Assembly (NCBI RefSeq): GCF_008000755.1
Contig: NZ_CP041690.1
Span: forward strand, 2,047,260 to 2,111,259
Reading direction: 5' to 3'
DNA length: 64,000 nt
Source of the DNA: Youhaiella tibetensis
Lineage (GTDB): Bacteria > Pseudomonadota > Alphaproteobacteria > Rhizobiales > Devosiaceae
Positions 25,183 to 34,965 of the stretch are shown here, piece after piece. The number at the start of each line of letters is the position of its first letter. Position 1 is the first letter of the stretch. Made by a program: the position numbers and the translations under genes. The notes beneath the pieces are model-generated. The model did no database searches, was not told the origin of the DNA, and saw only the letters and a list, made by a program, of their open reading frames with translations.

Positions 25183-26296
25183 CCCTCTCAAGCTTTTCAT
25201 TCTGGCCGGCGAACCCTCGGGGGATCGCATTGCGGCGGACCTTGTCGAACGCCTGCAGCAACGCATGGGGGTTGACCTGGTAGGGGTCGGTGGCCAGGAA
25301 CTGGCAGGCAGGGGCCTGGTCTCGCTCTATCCGATGAGCGACCTGGCGGTGATGGGCATTCGTGACGTCGTGATGCGCTTGCCGTTGTTGTTCTGGCGGA
25401 TCGCCCAGACAGCCCGCGCAATCAGGGCTGCAGACCCAGACATCGTGGTCCTGGTGGACGCCCAGGAATTTTCCGAGCGTGTGGCCAAGCGTCTGCGTAA
25501 GGCCGGCTGGCGCAAGCCGATCATACTTTATGTGGCGCCGTCCGTGTGGGCTCGCCACCCCGAGCGCGCAGCGCGGATCAAGCCGCTGTTCGATGAGGTG
25601 CTGGCCGTGCTGCCATTCGAGCCGGCGGCGATGCGTCGATTGGGAGGGCCGCCGACCTCCTACGTGGGCCATCCGGCCCTGCGAGAGGCGGGCACATACG
25701 CGGGTGGCCACAAGGTCGCGCTGCTACCTGGAAGCCGGAAGAGCGAATTGCGGCGCCACATGCCGCTGCTGCGCAGCGTCGCCGAGATGCTCGCGGGAAA
25801 ATACGGTGTCGAGGAATTCTTCATTCCCACGTTGCCCACCCACGAGGCACGGTTACGCATGGAGGTGGCCCAATGGTCCGTGCCGGTGCGGATCGTTGCC
25901 GATCGGGCCGAGCGCCGTGAGCTCTATGAGCAATCGATGTTCGCCATCTGCACGTCAGGCACAGCTACGCTCGAGATCGCGCTCGCGGGCGTTCCGATGA
26001 TTATTCCTTACGTGATGGAAGGCGCTCAGGCGGCTTTCTATGAACGGGCCGGGCGGCCCAATGTCGGGCTGCCCAACATCATTCTCGATGCGAGCGTGGC
26101 GCCGGAGCTGATCCTGCCGGCCGTGCTGCCTTCGCCTGTACTGGCAGCGGCAGAGGCCATCCTAAGGGACGAGGACAAGCAGAAAGCCCAACGCGAAGCC
26201 TATTCGGTGCTGCGCCGTATGATGGAAGAGGGACTGCCCGACGCGCAGCGGGAAGACCCCGCCGATCGGGTGCTGGCGCACCTCAAGTCGCGCTGA
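25175..26296 (+). CDS. lpxB: lipid-A-disaccharide synthase
   Basis: A 373-residue GT19 glycosyltransferase that joins lipid X to UDP-diacylglucosamine. Family blocks are FILAGEPSGDRIAADL at the start, VAPSVWARHPERA in the middle and CTSGTATLEIALAGVPMIIPY in the donor site. It is the last gene of the lpxD-fabZ-lpxA-lpxI-lpxB operon. A 10-bp hairpin lies about 115 bases downstream, before the convergent gltA. Confidence 0.97.
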   Translation: MADPLKLFILAGEPSGDRIAADLVERLQQRMGVDLVGVGGQELAGRGLVSLYPMSDLAVMGIRDVVMRLPLLFWRIAQTARAIRAADPDIVVLVDAQEFSERVAKRLRKAGWRKPIILYVAPSVWARHPERAARIKPLFDEVLAVLPFEPAAMRRLGGPPTSYVGHPALREAGTYAGGHKVALLPGSRKSELRRHMPLLRSVAEMLAGKYGVEEFFIPTLPTHEARLRMEVAQWSVPVRIVADRAERRELYEQSMFAICTSGTATLEIALAGVPMIIPYVMEGAQAAFYERAGRPNVGLPNIILDASVAPELILPAVLPSPVLAAAEAILRDEDKQKAQREAYSVLRRMMEEGLPDAQREDPADRVLAHLKSR

Positions 26297-26410
26297 CGCC
26301 GGTCAGCCAGAGTCCAAATATCAGGAAATCGTATCGACGGCGTCGAGAGCTTGATGCTCCATCGACTTCGTCAGCAGTGCAGCTAACCCAGCGGGAGCTT
26401 CCTGCGCTTA

Positions 26411-26436
26411 GTTCCCTCCCAAGTAAGGGAGGGAAC
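26411..26436. repeat. palindromic hairpin between convergent lpxB and gltA
   Basis: A perfect 10-bp inverted repeat, GTTCCCTCCC/GGGAGGGAAC, with loop AAGTAA. There is no clear T-run on either side, so it is either a weak bidirectional terminator or a copy of a dispersed intergenic palindrome; a similar CCCTCCCC/GGGGAGGG hairpin occurs at 60007-60027. Confidence 0.5.
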
Positions 26437-26466
26437 AAGGTGATCGGGACTCACGTCCGTAGGGAC

Positions 26467-27759
26467 TTATTCGCGCTCGATGAGCGGCTCGTAGTCGCGC
26501 GTGACGGCTCCGTCGTAGAGCTGGCGCGGACGGCCGATCTTCTTCTGCGGATCGGCAATCATTTCCTTCCACTGGGCGATCCAGCCAACGGTGCGGCTGA
26601 GCGCGAAGATGGCCGTGAACATGGAGGTCGGGAAGCCGATGGCGTCCAGGATGATGCCCGAATAGAAGTCGACGTTCGGGTAGAGCTTGCGCTCGATGAA
26701 GTAAGGATCGGAAAGCGCGATCTTTTCCAGTTCCTGGGCGACCTGGAGCGTCGGGTTGTTCTCGACGCCCATGAGCGCGAGCACTTCCTTGGCCGTCTCC
26801 TGCATCACCTTGGCGCGCGGATCGTAGTTCTTGTAGACGCGATGGCCGAAGCCCATCAGGCGCACGCCGCTGTTCTTGTCCTTCGCCTTGGCGATGAACT
26901 CGGGGATGCGGTCCACAGTGCCGATCTCGCGCAGCATGTTGAGCGCAGCTTCGTTGGCGCCGCCATGGGCAGGGCCCCAGAGGCAGGCAACGCCGGCGGC
27001 GATACAGGCGAAGGGATTGGCGTCGGACGAGCCGGCCAGGCGCACCGTGGAGGTCGAGGCGTTCTGCTCGTGGTCGGCATGGAGCGTGAAGATGAGATCC
27101 ATGGCCCGGGCGATGACCGGGTTGACCACATATTCCTCGGCGGGCACCGAGAAGCACATGCGCAGGAAGTTCGACGAATAGTCGAGATCGTTACGCGGAT
27201 AGACGAAGGGCTGGCCAACCGAATACTTGTAGGCCATAGCCACGATCGTCGGGATCTTGGCGATCATGCGGATCGAGGCGATCTCGCGCTGGTCCGCGTC
27301 GCTGATGTCGATCGAGTCGTGATAGAAGGCAGCCATGGCGCCGACAACGCCACACACGATTGCCATCGGGTGCGCGTCGCGACGGAAGCCGCGGTAGAAA
27401 TAGTGGATCTGCTCGTGGACCATCGTGTGACGGGTCACGCGATCCTTGAAATCGTTGAGCTGCCAGGCATTCGGAAGCTCGCCGTAGAGCAGCAGGTAGC
27501 AGACTTCGAGATAGTTGCTCTTGTCGGCCAGCTGCTCGATCGGGTAGCCGCGATACATCAGCTCACCCTTGTCGCCGTCGATATAGGTGATCGAAGAATC
27601 GCAGGCTGCCGTTGAGGTGAAACCCGGGTCATAAGTGAACATGCCCGTCTTGGCGTAGAGCGATCGGATATCGATCACGTCCGGCCCGACGGTGCCGTGC
27701 AGCACCGGAAACTCGTAGGTTTGGTCACCCACAACGAGTTTTGCGACTTCCTCAGCCAT
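26467..27759 (-). CDS. gltA: citrate synthase (type II)
   Basis: A 430-residue enzyme condensing acetyl-CoA and oxaloacetate in the TCA cycle. The catalytic histidines lie in [13 protein letters not shown]-type (here [13 protein letters not shown]) and [15 protein letters not shown] blocks, and the N-terminal [20 protein letters not shown] is intact. The length fits the NADH-sensitive hexameric type II form. It is transcribed convergently with the lpx operon and downstream of gltX. Confidence 0.97.
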   Translation of the reverse strand: MAEEVAKLVVGDQTYEFPVLHGTVGPDVIDIRSLYAKTGMFTYDPGFTSTAACDSSITYIDGDKGELMYRGYPIEQLADKSNYLEVCYLLLYGELPNAWQLNDFKDRVTRHTMVHEQIHYFYRGFRRDAHPMAIVCGVVGAMAAFYHDSIDISDADQREIASIRMIAKIPTIVAMAYKYSVGQPFVYPRNDLDYSSNFLRMCFSVPAEEYVVNPVIARAMDLIFTLHADHEQNASTSTVRLAGSSDANPFACIAAGVACLWGPAHGGANEAALNMLREIGTVDRIPEFIAKAKDKNSGVRLMGFGHRVYKNYDPRAKVMQETAKEVLALMGVENNPTLQVAQELEKIALSDPYFIERKLYPNVDFYSGIILDAIGFPTSMFTAIFALSRTVGWIAQWKEMIADPQKKIGRPRQLYDGAVTRDYEPLIERE

Positions 27760-27894
27760 ATTGCTCTCCTTGGCGATCCCACCCGGCCGAGGGGCCGGCC
27801 AGATGAGGCAGGTATGCTGACACTTTCAGCGGGGTTCGGAGTATCCGATTTACCCCACCCATGCAACAAATCGTCGCGGCCCTGCGCCTGAAGA

Positions 27895-29316
27895 TCAGGC
27901 GAGCGCCACCTGGTCGGCGAGGCGATCAAGCGTCTCCTGCTTGCCGATCAAAACCATGACTTCGAAGATGCCGGGCGACACCGTACGGCCGGTGAGCGCC
28001 GCGCGCAGGGGCTGCGCGACCTTGCCCAGCTTGAGGCCGCGTGCCTCGGCAAAAGCGCGCGCGGCGCCATCGATCGCTTCGACAGACCAATCGTTGAGAC
28101 CACGCAGGACCTCGGCGAACGCACCGATCATGTCACGCGAGTCGGTCGTGAGTTGGCCGGCCGCGGACGCATCGATCGGCAGCGGACGCTGCGCATAGAT
28201 GAACTGGGCGAGATCGATGAGCTCGAGCACGGTCTTGGCACGGGGCTGCAACTCCGGGAGGGCAGCCAGCACTGTGTCCTTGTTCTGCGACAGGCCGACG
28301 ACATCGGCGTTGCGTGCAACTTCCTCGGCGGTCGCCAGCATCACCTCGTAGAGGCGGGTCGGCTCGGCTTCGCGGATGTAGTGGCCGTTGATGTTCTCGA
28401 GCTTGACGAAGTCGAAGCGCGCGGCGCCCTTGTTCAGCGAATCCAAAGAGAACCAATCCACCATCTGGTCGGTGGTGAAGATCTCGTCGTCCCCATGCGA
28501 CCAGCCGAGCCGCGCCAGGTAGTTGCGCATGGCCTCGGGCAGGTAACCCATCTGCCGGTAGGCTTCCACGCCCAGCGCACCATGGCGCTTGGAGAGCTTG
28601 GCACCATCGGGGCCATGGATCAGGGGGATGTGGGCCATGTCAGGCACTTCCCAACCCATACCGTTATAAATCACGATCTGGCGGGCCGCGTTGGTGAGGT
28701 GATCGTCGCCGCGGATGATGTGCGTGACGCCCATGTCATGGTCGTCCACGACCACCGCGAGCATGTAGGTCGGCGTGCCGTCCGAACGCAGGATGATGAA
28801 ATCGTCAAGGTTCTCCGCCTTGAAGACGACCTTACCCTGCACGTGGTCCTGTACCACGATTTCTCCGGAGAGCGGCGCCTTGATGCGGATGACCGGAGCC
28901 ACCCCGACAGGGGCCTCTGACGGGTCGCGATCACGCCAATAACCGTTGTAGCGCGGGGGCTTGCCTGCGGCGCGAGCCTCCTCGCGCATCTGGTTCAATT
29001 CCTCCGGCGAGCAGTAGCACTTGTAAGCCATGCCGCGTTCGAGAAGCTCGTGGGCGACCTCGGCATGGCGCGCGGCGCGGCCGAACTGCAGGATGGGATC
29101 GCCATCCCAATCCAGGCCCAGCCAGCGCAGCCCGTCATAGATCGCCTCGATAGCCGCATCGGTCGAGCGCTCGCGATCGGTATCCTCGATACGCAGCAGC
29201 ATCTTGCCGCCCGTATGTCGTGAAAAAGCCCAATTGAACAAAGCCGTCCGAGCGCCACCAATATGCAGATAACCGGTGGGCGAAGGAGCGAAACGGGTGA
29301 TGACGGGCTTTGACAT
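27895..29316 (-). CDS. gltX: glutamyl-tRNA synthetase
   Basis: A 473-residue class I aminoacyl-tRNA synthetase. The HIGH box is HIGG (H18) in [13 protein letters not shown] and the second motif is KLSKR in [12 protein letters not shown]. The editing-free Rossmann core and helical anticodon domain are full length. The ATG at 29314-29316 begins [13 protein letters not shown], the usual N-terminus; a GTG 45 bases upstream is rejected. It is divergent from comEC. The window also has both tRNA-Glu genes. Confidence 0.96.
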   Translation of the reverse strand: MSKPVITRFAPSPTGYLHIGGARTALFNWAFSRHTGGKMLLRIEDTDRERSTDAAIEAIYDGLRWLGLDWDGDPILQFGRAARHAEVAHELLERGMAYKCYCSPEELNQMREEARAAGKPPRYNGYWRDRDPSEAPVGVAPVIRIKAPLSGEIVVQDHVQGKVVFKAENLDDFIILRSDGTPTYMLAVVVDDHDMGVTHIIRGDDHLTNAARQIVIYNGMGWEVPDMAHIPLIHGPDGAKLSKRHGALGVEAYRQMGYLPEAMRNYLARLGWSHGDDEIFTTDQMVDWFSLDSLNKGAARFDFVKLENINGHYIREAEPTRLYEVMLATAEEVARNADVVGLSQNKDTVLAALPELQPRAKTVLELIDLAQFIYAQRPLPIDASAAGQLTTDSRDMIGAFAEVLRGLNDWSVEAIDGAARAFAEARGLKLGKVAQPLRAALTGRTVSPGIFEVMVLIGKQETLDRLADQVALA

Positions 29317-29394
29317 GGCTCGCGACGGGAAAGGAGAAACAACCGGCCCCGTGTGTATCACAGGACCGGCTCAGCGCAAGGGCAGGCTCGCCCG

Positions 29395-31536
29395 ATGAGC
29401 CAGACCACCGAAATCGAGATCGAACTGCGCGGTACCGGCCCGCCTGAGGGCAGGGCACGGCAGACGCCTACGCCAGCGCCGCCGGCCATCCTGCCGAAGC
29501 GGGACGTGAGGCACGGCCTGCGGGCCGCCATCGGCCAAGCGCTCGAGGAGCGGCGCCTTTTCGTGCTGCTGCCATTCTGCGTGATCGCCGGGCTCATCGC
29601 CTCGCTGGAAGTGTCTTCGGCCCCTCAACCCTGGGTGTTGATTGCGGACGGCGTCGCCCTCACGCTGATACTAGCGGCCTCGACGCAGGCATTGACCACC
29701 TTGCGGCTGGCCACAGTGGCCACGGCGTTCTGGCTGGGTTTTTCGCTGCTGGCGATCCATGGGGCGCTTTTCGGAACCCCCATGCTCTCGCAACCCGCCT
29801 ACGGCACCTTCCAGGCGCGGGTCGACGAAATCATCTCCAAGACCGGCAGCCAGCAACGGATCGTAGTGTCCGACATAAGGCCAGTGGCCGAGACCAGGGG
29901 CATCGAGGTGCGTCGCGCGCGCGTATTCGTCCGCGCCGGACCCGACCTGGAGCCAGGCGATATCATCGAGACGAGGTTCCGTTTCTATTCCGTTCCGGGC
30001 CCGGCCGTCCCGGGAGCTTTCGACGCCCAGTTCCACTCCTATTTCGACGGAATCGGCGCCTACGCCACCACAAATGCGCCGCCCGTGATCGTCAGCGAGG
30101 GCGACGCCGGCCAGCCCGACCGCGTGATCGAAACGCTGCGAGGCGGCATCTCGGCGCGGCTCGACGCGGTGCTGGCGGAGCCTGCGGCGGGCATTGCGCG
30201 AGCGGTGATCAATGGCGACCAGAGTGCGGTGACCGAAGAGGCGCGAGAGATCATGGCCACGGCTGGCCTCGCGCACGTCCTTTCCATTTCCGGCCTGCAT
30301 TTAACGCTGGTGGCCGGCGGGGTCTATTTCGCGCTGCGCCTGCTGCTGGCGGCGCTCGGCGGCGGCGCGGGACGTTTCTCGGCCAAACGCCTCGCGGCCA
30401 TCGGCGGGATGATTTCCGCGCTCCTCTACTTTTCGATCTCTGGCGGCAACGTGGCGGCGATGCGTTCTACAATCATGATCCTCCTGGTGTTCGGGGCGAT
30501 CCTCGCGGGACGCCGGGCGCTCACCATGCGAAACGTCGCCATCGCCGGGTTTCTCGTGATCGTCACCGACCCCGCCAGCGTATTCCGCCCCAGCTTCCAG
30601 CTCTCCTTTGCCGCCGTGGTCGCGCTGGTGGGAACCTATGAATCCTACCGGCCACGGATGGATCGGGAGCGATCCACGGTGCGCAAACTCGCCTCCTACT
30701 TCCTCGGTATTGCCGTAACGAGCCTGGTGGCTGGGGCGGCGACGGTGCTGTTCTCGATCTATCATTTCCAGCAGACGTCCCCGCTGGGTGTCGTGGGCAA
30801 CCTGATCTCGCTTCCCCTGGTCGGCTTCGTGATGATGCCTGCAGCGCTCCTCGGCGTTCTAGCCATGCCGCTGGGGCTAGAGTGGTTGCCCATAACCATC
30901 ATGGGCTGGTCCATCGACTGGATGCTTCAATGCGCAGCCGTGATCGCTTCATACAGCCGCCACGTCAGTGCCAGCCCGTTGCTGACGCCGGTTTCGCTTG
31001 TGATCGGTCTTGTCGCGCTCGCCTGGTTCGCGTTTCTAAACAGCCCCTGGCGCTTCTTGGGACCGGCGGCGGCGCTCCTTGCCGTATCACTTCTGACGCT
31101 CGACAAACCGCCCGATGTGTTGGTCGCAGATACAACGCAGGCCGTCGCCGTCCGCCAGGAAGGCGGCATGGGCCTCGCCTCAGGCAAGGCCAATTCCTTC
31201 GCCGTCGAAATCTGGCAGGAGACGTACTCGGAGCCGATTGAGAAGCTGACCGATGGACTTTTGTGCGACGCTCTCGGCTGCATCGCTCACGGGAAGGGCG
31301 GTTTCACGGTGGCTGTTGTACGTGATCAGGCCGCCTTCGGCGAAGATTGCCGCGCGGCAGACCTGGTTGTGACCCGCCTGACGGCGCCACGCTATTGCAG
31401 GGCCGCAACCACGGTTATCGACGCAACCGACCTGCGTCGGGGCGGCGTTCAATGGTTGCGCTGGCTGGGCGGAAGCTTCGAGATACGCCCGGCCATCACC
31501 GGGCTCAATCGCCCCTGGAGAGTCGCGCCACCGTGA
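29395..31536 (+). CDS. comEC: ComEC/Rec2-family membrane protein, short form
   Basis: About 713 residues. After two or three N-terminal membrane segments comes a DUF4131 region. The competence domain follows, with the GLAHVLSISGLHLTLVAGG motif and about seven helices. The C-terminal part (residues about 540-710) is not a metallo-beta-lactamase domain: no HxHxDH motif is seen, only the cysteine-containing region usual for alphaproteobacterial members. It probably forms a DNA-uptake channel, but no other competence genes are present. The ATG at 29395 follows GGGCAGG. The 3' end overlaps the convergent GH42 gene by 32 bases. Confidence 0.9.
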   Translation: MSQTTEIEIELRGTGPPEGRARQTPTPAPPAILPKRDVRHGLRAAIGQALEERRLFVLLPFCVIAGLIASLEVSSAPQPWVLIADGVALTLILAASTQALTTLRLATVATAFWLGFSLLAIHGALFGTPMLSQPAYGTFQARVDEIISKTGSQQRIVVSDIRPVAETRGIEVRRARVFVRAGPDLEPGDIIETRFRFYSVPGPAVPGAFDAQFHSYFDGIGAYATTNAPPVIVSEGDAGQPDRVIETLRGGISARLDAVLAEPAAGIARAVINGDQSAVTEEAREIMATAGLAHVLSISGLHLTLVAGGVYFALRLLLAALGGGAGRFSAKRLAAIGGMISALLYFSISGGNVAAMRSTIMILLVFGAILAGRRALTMRNVAIAGFLVIVTDPASVFRPSFQLSFAAVVALVGTYESYRPRMDRERSTVRKLASYFLGIAVTSLVAGAATVLFSIYHFQQTSPLGVVGNLISLPLVGFVMMPAALLGVLAMPLGLEWLPITIMGWSIDWMLQCAAVIASYSRHVSASPLLTPVSLVIGLVALAWFAFLNSPWRFLGPAAALLAVSLLTLDKPPDVLVADTTQAVAVRQEGGMGLASGKANSFAVEIWQETYSEPIEKLTDGLLCDALGCIAHGKGGFTVAVVRDQAAFGEDCRAADLVVTRLTAPRYCRAATTVIDATDLRRGGVQWLRWLGGSFEIRPAITGLNRPWRVAPP

Positions 31537-33463
31537 CCCCGGCCGCGGGGATGGTCTCGGACCCCACGACATAGTCCGCCTCATCGTCGGCCTTAACGAG
31601 CGTAGCGGGACCTGTGCCATAGTTGAAATAGACCCGGAACCCGTCGCGGACCCGGCAACGAACGCCGGCGGGCAGGTTGAGGGTGGGCAGGTTTGCTTCG
31701 TCCAGCATGCGGTCGATGACCCGCTGCATGAGCGAGCGGTCGCCGCTGGCGGCAAGATAGAACAGGCGGCCCTGAGAGACGAGCACGGGAAAGCCCTCCT
31801 CGTCCTCGAACTCAACTTCAGCGCGCGTTTCCAGCCGCTCACGCCAATGCCTCACCGCGCCGCCTCCGCGCACCGACACCTCGATCGCCGGATTGGTGCT
31901 ATCCACGCGCACGACCTTGGCGTCGAGCATGTTGCGGGGGAGGTCGGGAGCCAGGCCCGACGGTATGGTGAAATTGCCAGTCTTCGAGCCCGTGCGCGGG
32001 CCAATCAGGAGATGTCCCTCGTAGTTGGCGAGGGCCGTGCGCAACTGGTCGCTCCAGGCGAAAAGCGCCGGGATGATGACGAGGTCGTAACCGGCAAAGC
32101 TGTCAGTCTGGGCCGAGAGAATGTCGACATCGACGCCACGCTTGCGCAGCGGCCCATACGCGGCCTTGACGTGGGCGTGGTGAGAAAAGCCCTTGGCCTG
32201 CGGCTGGACTGACCAGGCCCATTCGCTCTCATAGTCGTAGACGATGGCGACACGCGCCTTGCGCGCCTCGCCGCCGATGCCGGTGCTCTTGAGTTCCTGA
32301 GCGACCTGCAGCGCTTCGTTGTAGGCCGGCGCCGGTTCGCTGTCGGGCCGGAGCAGGCCGGCATGCATCTGCTCCTGGGCGGAATGATATTGGCGCCAGC
32401 GGAAATAGGACACCACCTCAGCCCCATGCGCGAAGGCCTCCCAGGCCCACAGGCGCGCCATGCCGGGCAGGGGGTCGGGATTGTAGCTCGCCCAGTTCAC
32501 CGGCCCGGGTTGCTGCTCCATGATCCACCAGCGCCCGCGCCCGACGGAGCGATAGATATCGTGCTGGAGCCCCTGGGCATCAGGTTCGCCCTGGCGCAGG
32601 AACTGTGCCTTGACCTCAGGGCTCTCGTCGCTGACGTCCAGATGCCCGATCGGGTAGGAGTCCCAACTCGCCACATCGATGGTCTTGGCCAACTCATAGT
32701 GGTCGAAATCGGTGAACCGACCCATGAAATTGTGGATCACGGGAAGGTCCGGCCGGGCAGCCTTGAGCAGGTCATACTGGACCTTGTTGAAGGCGGCGAC
32801 CTGGTCGGAAGAATAGCGCCGGAAGTCGAGCGACGCGTTCGGGTTGGGCTCGGTGACGGTCAGCAGGGGCAGGTCGATCTGGTCGAAGTCGTTGTATTCC
32901 ATCGACCAGAAGATATTACCCCAGGCTTCGTTCAGCGCCTCGACGGTGCCGTAGCGCTGCCGAAGCCAGGTGCGGAAACCCTGTCGCGCCGCTTCCGAAT
33001 AGGAAAGCGTGGTGCTGTGGCACCCGTATTCGTTGTCCGTCTGCCAGCCGCCCAGCGCCGGGTGCTGGCCGACATGGTCGATCAGCAGTTGGGTGATGCG
33101 CGCGCATTCCTGCCGGTAGCCCTCGTGGGAGAAGCAGTAGTGGCGGCGCGAGCCGAAATTGCGTGGACGTCCGTTCTCGTCGACCGCAACCATATCGGGA
33201 TGCTTGTCCATCATCCAGCGCGGCGGGGTAGCAGTTGGCGTGCCGACGATGACCTTGAGTCCGTGCCGGCCCAGCACATCCATTGAGCGCACCATCCAGG
33301 AAAAATCGAGTTCTCCCGGCCGCGGCTCGAGCTTGGACCAGGCGAACTCGCCGATGCGGACGAAGCCGATGCCGACTTCCGCCATGCGGGCGGCGTCACT
33401 CTCCCACCGCTCTTCAGGCCAATGTTCGGGGTAGTAGCAGACGCCGAGGGTGGGAGCGGTCAT
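31505..33463 (-). CDS. GH42 beta-galactosidase
   Basis: A 652-residue glycoside hydrolase. The TIM barrel carries the acid/base E145 in WQTDNEYG and the nucleophile E316 in WIMEQQPG, followed by the trimerisation and C-terminal domains, as in family 42 enzymes. The N-terminal LGVCYYPEHWPEERW is a family hallmark. No signal peptide is present, so an imported beta-galactoside is the expected substrate. It is the last gene of the dgoK-dgoA-lactonase operon, 12 bases after the lactonase gene. This supports release of galactose for that pathway. Confidence 0.94.
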   Translation of the reverse strand: MTAPTLGVCYYPEHWPEERWESDAARMAEVGIGFVRIGEFAWSKLEPRPGELDFSWMVRSMDVLGRHGLKVIVGTPTATPPRWMMDKHPDMVAVDENGRPRNFGSRRHYCFSHEGYRQECARITQLLIDHVGQHPALGGWQTDNEYGCHSTTLSYSEAARQGFRTWLRQRYGTVEALNEAWGNIFWSMEYNDFDQIDLPLLTVTEPNPNASLDFRRYSSDQVAAFNKVQYDLLKAARPDLPVIHNFMGRFTDFDHYELAKTIDVASWDSYPIGHLDVSDESPEVKAQFLRQGEPDAQGLQHDIYRSVGRGRWWIMEQQPGPVNWASYNPDPLPGMARLWAWEAFAHGAEVVSYFRWRQYHSAQEQMHAGLLRPDSEPAPAYNEALQVAQELKSTGIGGEARKARVAIVYDYESEWAWSVQPQAKGFSHHAHVKAAYGPLRKRGVDVDILSAQTDSFAGYDLVIIPALFAWSDQLRTALANYEGHLLIGPRTGSKTGNFTIPSGLAPDLPRNMLDAKVVRVDSTNPAIEVSVRGGGAVRHWRERLETRAEVEFEDEEGFPVLVSQGRLFYLAASGDRSLMQRVIDRMLDEANLPTLNLPAGVRCRVRDGFRVYFNYGTGPATLVKADDEADYVVGSETIPAAGVTVARLSRGD

Positions 33464-33475
33464 CGCACAGAGCTT

Positions 33476-34354
33476 TCAGAGCTTGATCAGGGGTTCAGGC
33501 AGGCCGGGAACATCGACGTCGAGCGCAAAGATGCCGCCGGCATGGACATCTGCCGCCAGTTCTTCGGCCGACATATGTTCTCGGGCCGTAGTGATGTAGA
33601 GGGTCTTGAGGTCCGGACCGCCAAAGGCGGGGCACGTGACGCGGCTGGTGGGAACCTCGACGATCCGGTCGATCGATCCGTCGGGCGCGTGGCGGACCAC
33701 GCAATGCCCTTCCCAGCGTGCGTTCCAGAGGTAGCCTTCCGAATCCACGACGGAGCCATCGGGGAAGCCGCGATCGACCTCGGCAAACAGCGACCATTCG
33801 CCGATCGGCCCACCGGTCGCCGGATCGATGGAGCGCTTAAGAATGCGCTTTGTCGGCGTATCGGTGAAATAGGCGGTGCGCCCATCGGGGGAGAAGCAGA
33901 TCGAGTTCGGGATCGTGATGCGATCGAAAAGCAGTTCGACCTGGCCGTCGCGATACTGATAGACCGCGCCCATCTCCGGACCGTCGTCGCCCTTGCGGCT
34001 CATCGTCCCGATCCAGAAGCCGCCGGCGGGGTGGACGCGGCTGTCATTGGGACGGTTGCCGACCTTGTCGGCCTCAAGCGAAGCGATGAAGCGCTTGGTG
34101 CCAAGATCGAGATCGAGCTCGACAAGGGCTCCCGCCGTTGCGACCGCGAGACGGTTCGCATCAATCATCGCGGCGGCCGTGGCGCGGTCATCGAACGTGA
34201 AGCGCTCGAGGATTTCTCCGCTCGCATCGGCGCTCAGAAGCGTGTTGTTGAGGATGTCGAACCAGTAGAGCCGGTCGTTGAACCGGTTCCAGAACGGCCC
34301 CTCGCCAAGCTCGCACCGGCAATCGATGAAGAGTTCGGCCTTGTCCTTGCTCAT
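33476..34354 (-). CDS. SMP-30/gluconolactonase family sugar lactonase
   Basis: A 292-residue six-bladed beta-propeller lactonase. The metal ligands are visible: E18 in CELGEGP, N150 in ITIPNSICFSPDG and D199 in GFPDGSVVD. Substrate-loop R101 and N103 lie in GNRPNDSRV. It opens a sugar lactone, here most likely galactono-lactone, because it sits between dgoA (ATGA overlap) and a beta-galactosidase gene. Arabinono-lactone is an alternative. Cytosolic. Confidence 0.92.
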   Translation of the reverse strand: MSKDKAELFIDCRCELGEGPFWNRFNDRLYWFDILNNTLLSADASGEILERFTFDDRATAAAMIDANRLAVATAGALVELDLDLGTKRFIASLEADKVGNRPNDSRVHPAGGFWIGTMSRKGDDGPEMGAVYQYRDGQVELLFDRITIPNSICFSPDGRTAYFTDTPTKRILKRSIDPATGGPIGEWSLFAEVDRGFPDGSVVDSEGYLWNARWEGHCVVRHAPDGSIDRIVEVPTSRVTCPAFGGPDLKTLYITTAREHMSAEELAADVHAGGIFALDVDVPGLPEPLIKL

Positions 34355-34965
34355 TGCGCCTTGCTCCGGTCATAGGCAGCAACGGCTTCGCGCGCCTTCT
34401 CGCCCACTTCGGCGGCGGCGCGGCCGGGTTTGTAGAGGAAGGTGCCCAGGCCGAAGCCGGTGCAACCCACGGCAAAGAACTCGCCGAAATTGTCGGGGTT
34501 CGCCCCTCCGACTGCGTAGACAGGCATGGTCGACGGCAGCACCGCCTTGATTGCCTTTATGCCCTTGGCCCCGAGCACTTCGGCCGGGAAGAACTTGAGC
34601 CCGGTGGCGCCAGCGCGAATGGCCTTGAAGGCTTCGGTCGGGGTGAAGACGCCGGGATAGGATTTGAGCGTGAGCCGGACGGTTTCCTCGATCACCTTGC
34701 GGTTGGCGTCGGGGGAAACGATGAACGTACCTCCGACCTCGGCAACTGCCTGGACATCACGCCGGGAAAGCACGGTGCCGGCCCCGATCATGGCATCATG
34801 CTGGAACGCATCGACGGCCAGCTCGATGCTGCGCACGGCGTCGGGCGAATTGAGGGGCACCTCGATCATAGTGATCCCGGCTTCGATCAGCGCCCGGCAG
34901 ACATCCACGCTCTCGTTGGGCGTGATGCCGCGCAGAATGGCGATGATTTCCCTGCGTTCAGTCAT
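34351..34965 (-). CDS. dgoA: 2-dehydro-3-deoxy-6-phosphogalactonate aldolase
   Basis: A 204-residue KDPG/KDPGal aldolase. The Schiff-base lysine is K124 in GLKFFPAE and the base is E35 in IEVPLNSP. The FIVSPD block near residue 81-86 is characteristic of the galactonate rather than the gluconate enzyme. It cleaves KDPGal to pyruvate and glyceraldehyde-3-phosphate. Overlaps of four bases with dgoK and with the lactonase gene show tight coupling. Confidence 0.93.
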   Translation of the reverse strand: MTERREIIAILRGITPNESVDVCRALIEAGITMIEVPLNSPDAVRSIELAVDAFQHDAMIGAGTVLSRRDVQAVAEVGGTFIVSPDANRKVIEETVRLTLKSYPGVFTPTEAFKAIRAGATGLKFFPAEVLGAKGIKAIKAVLPSTMPVYAVGGANPDNFGEFFAVGCTGFGLGTFLYKPGRAAAEVGEKAREAVAAYDRSKAQ

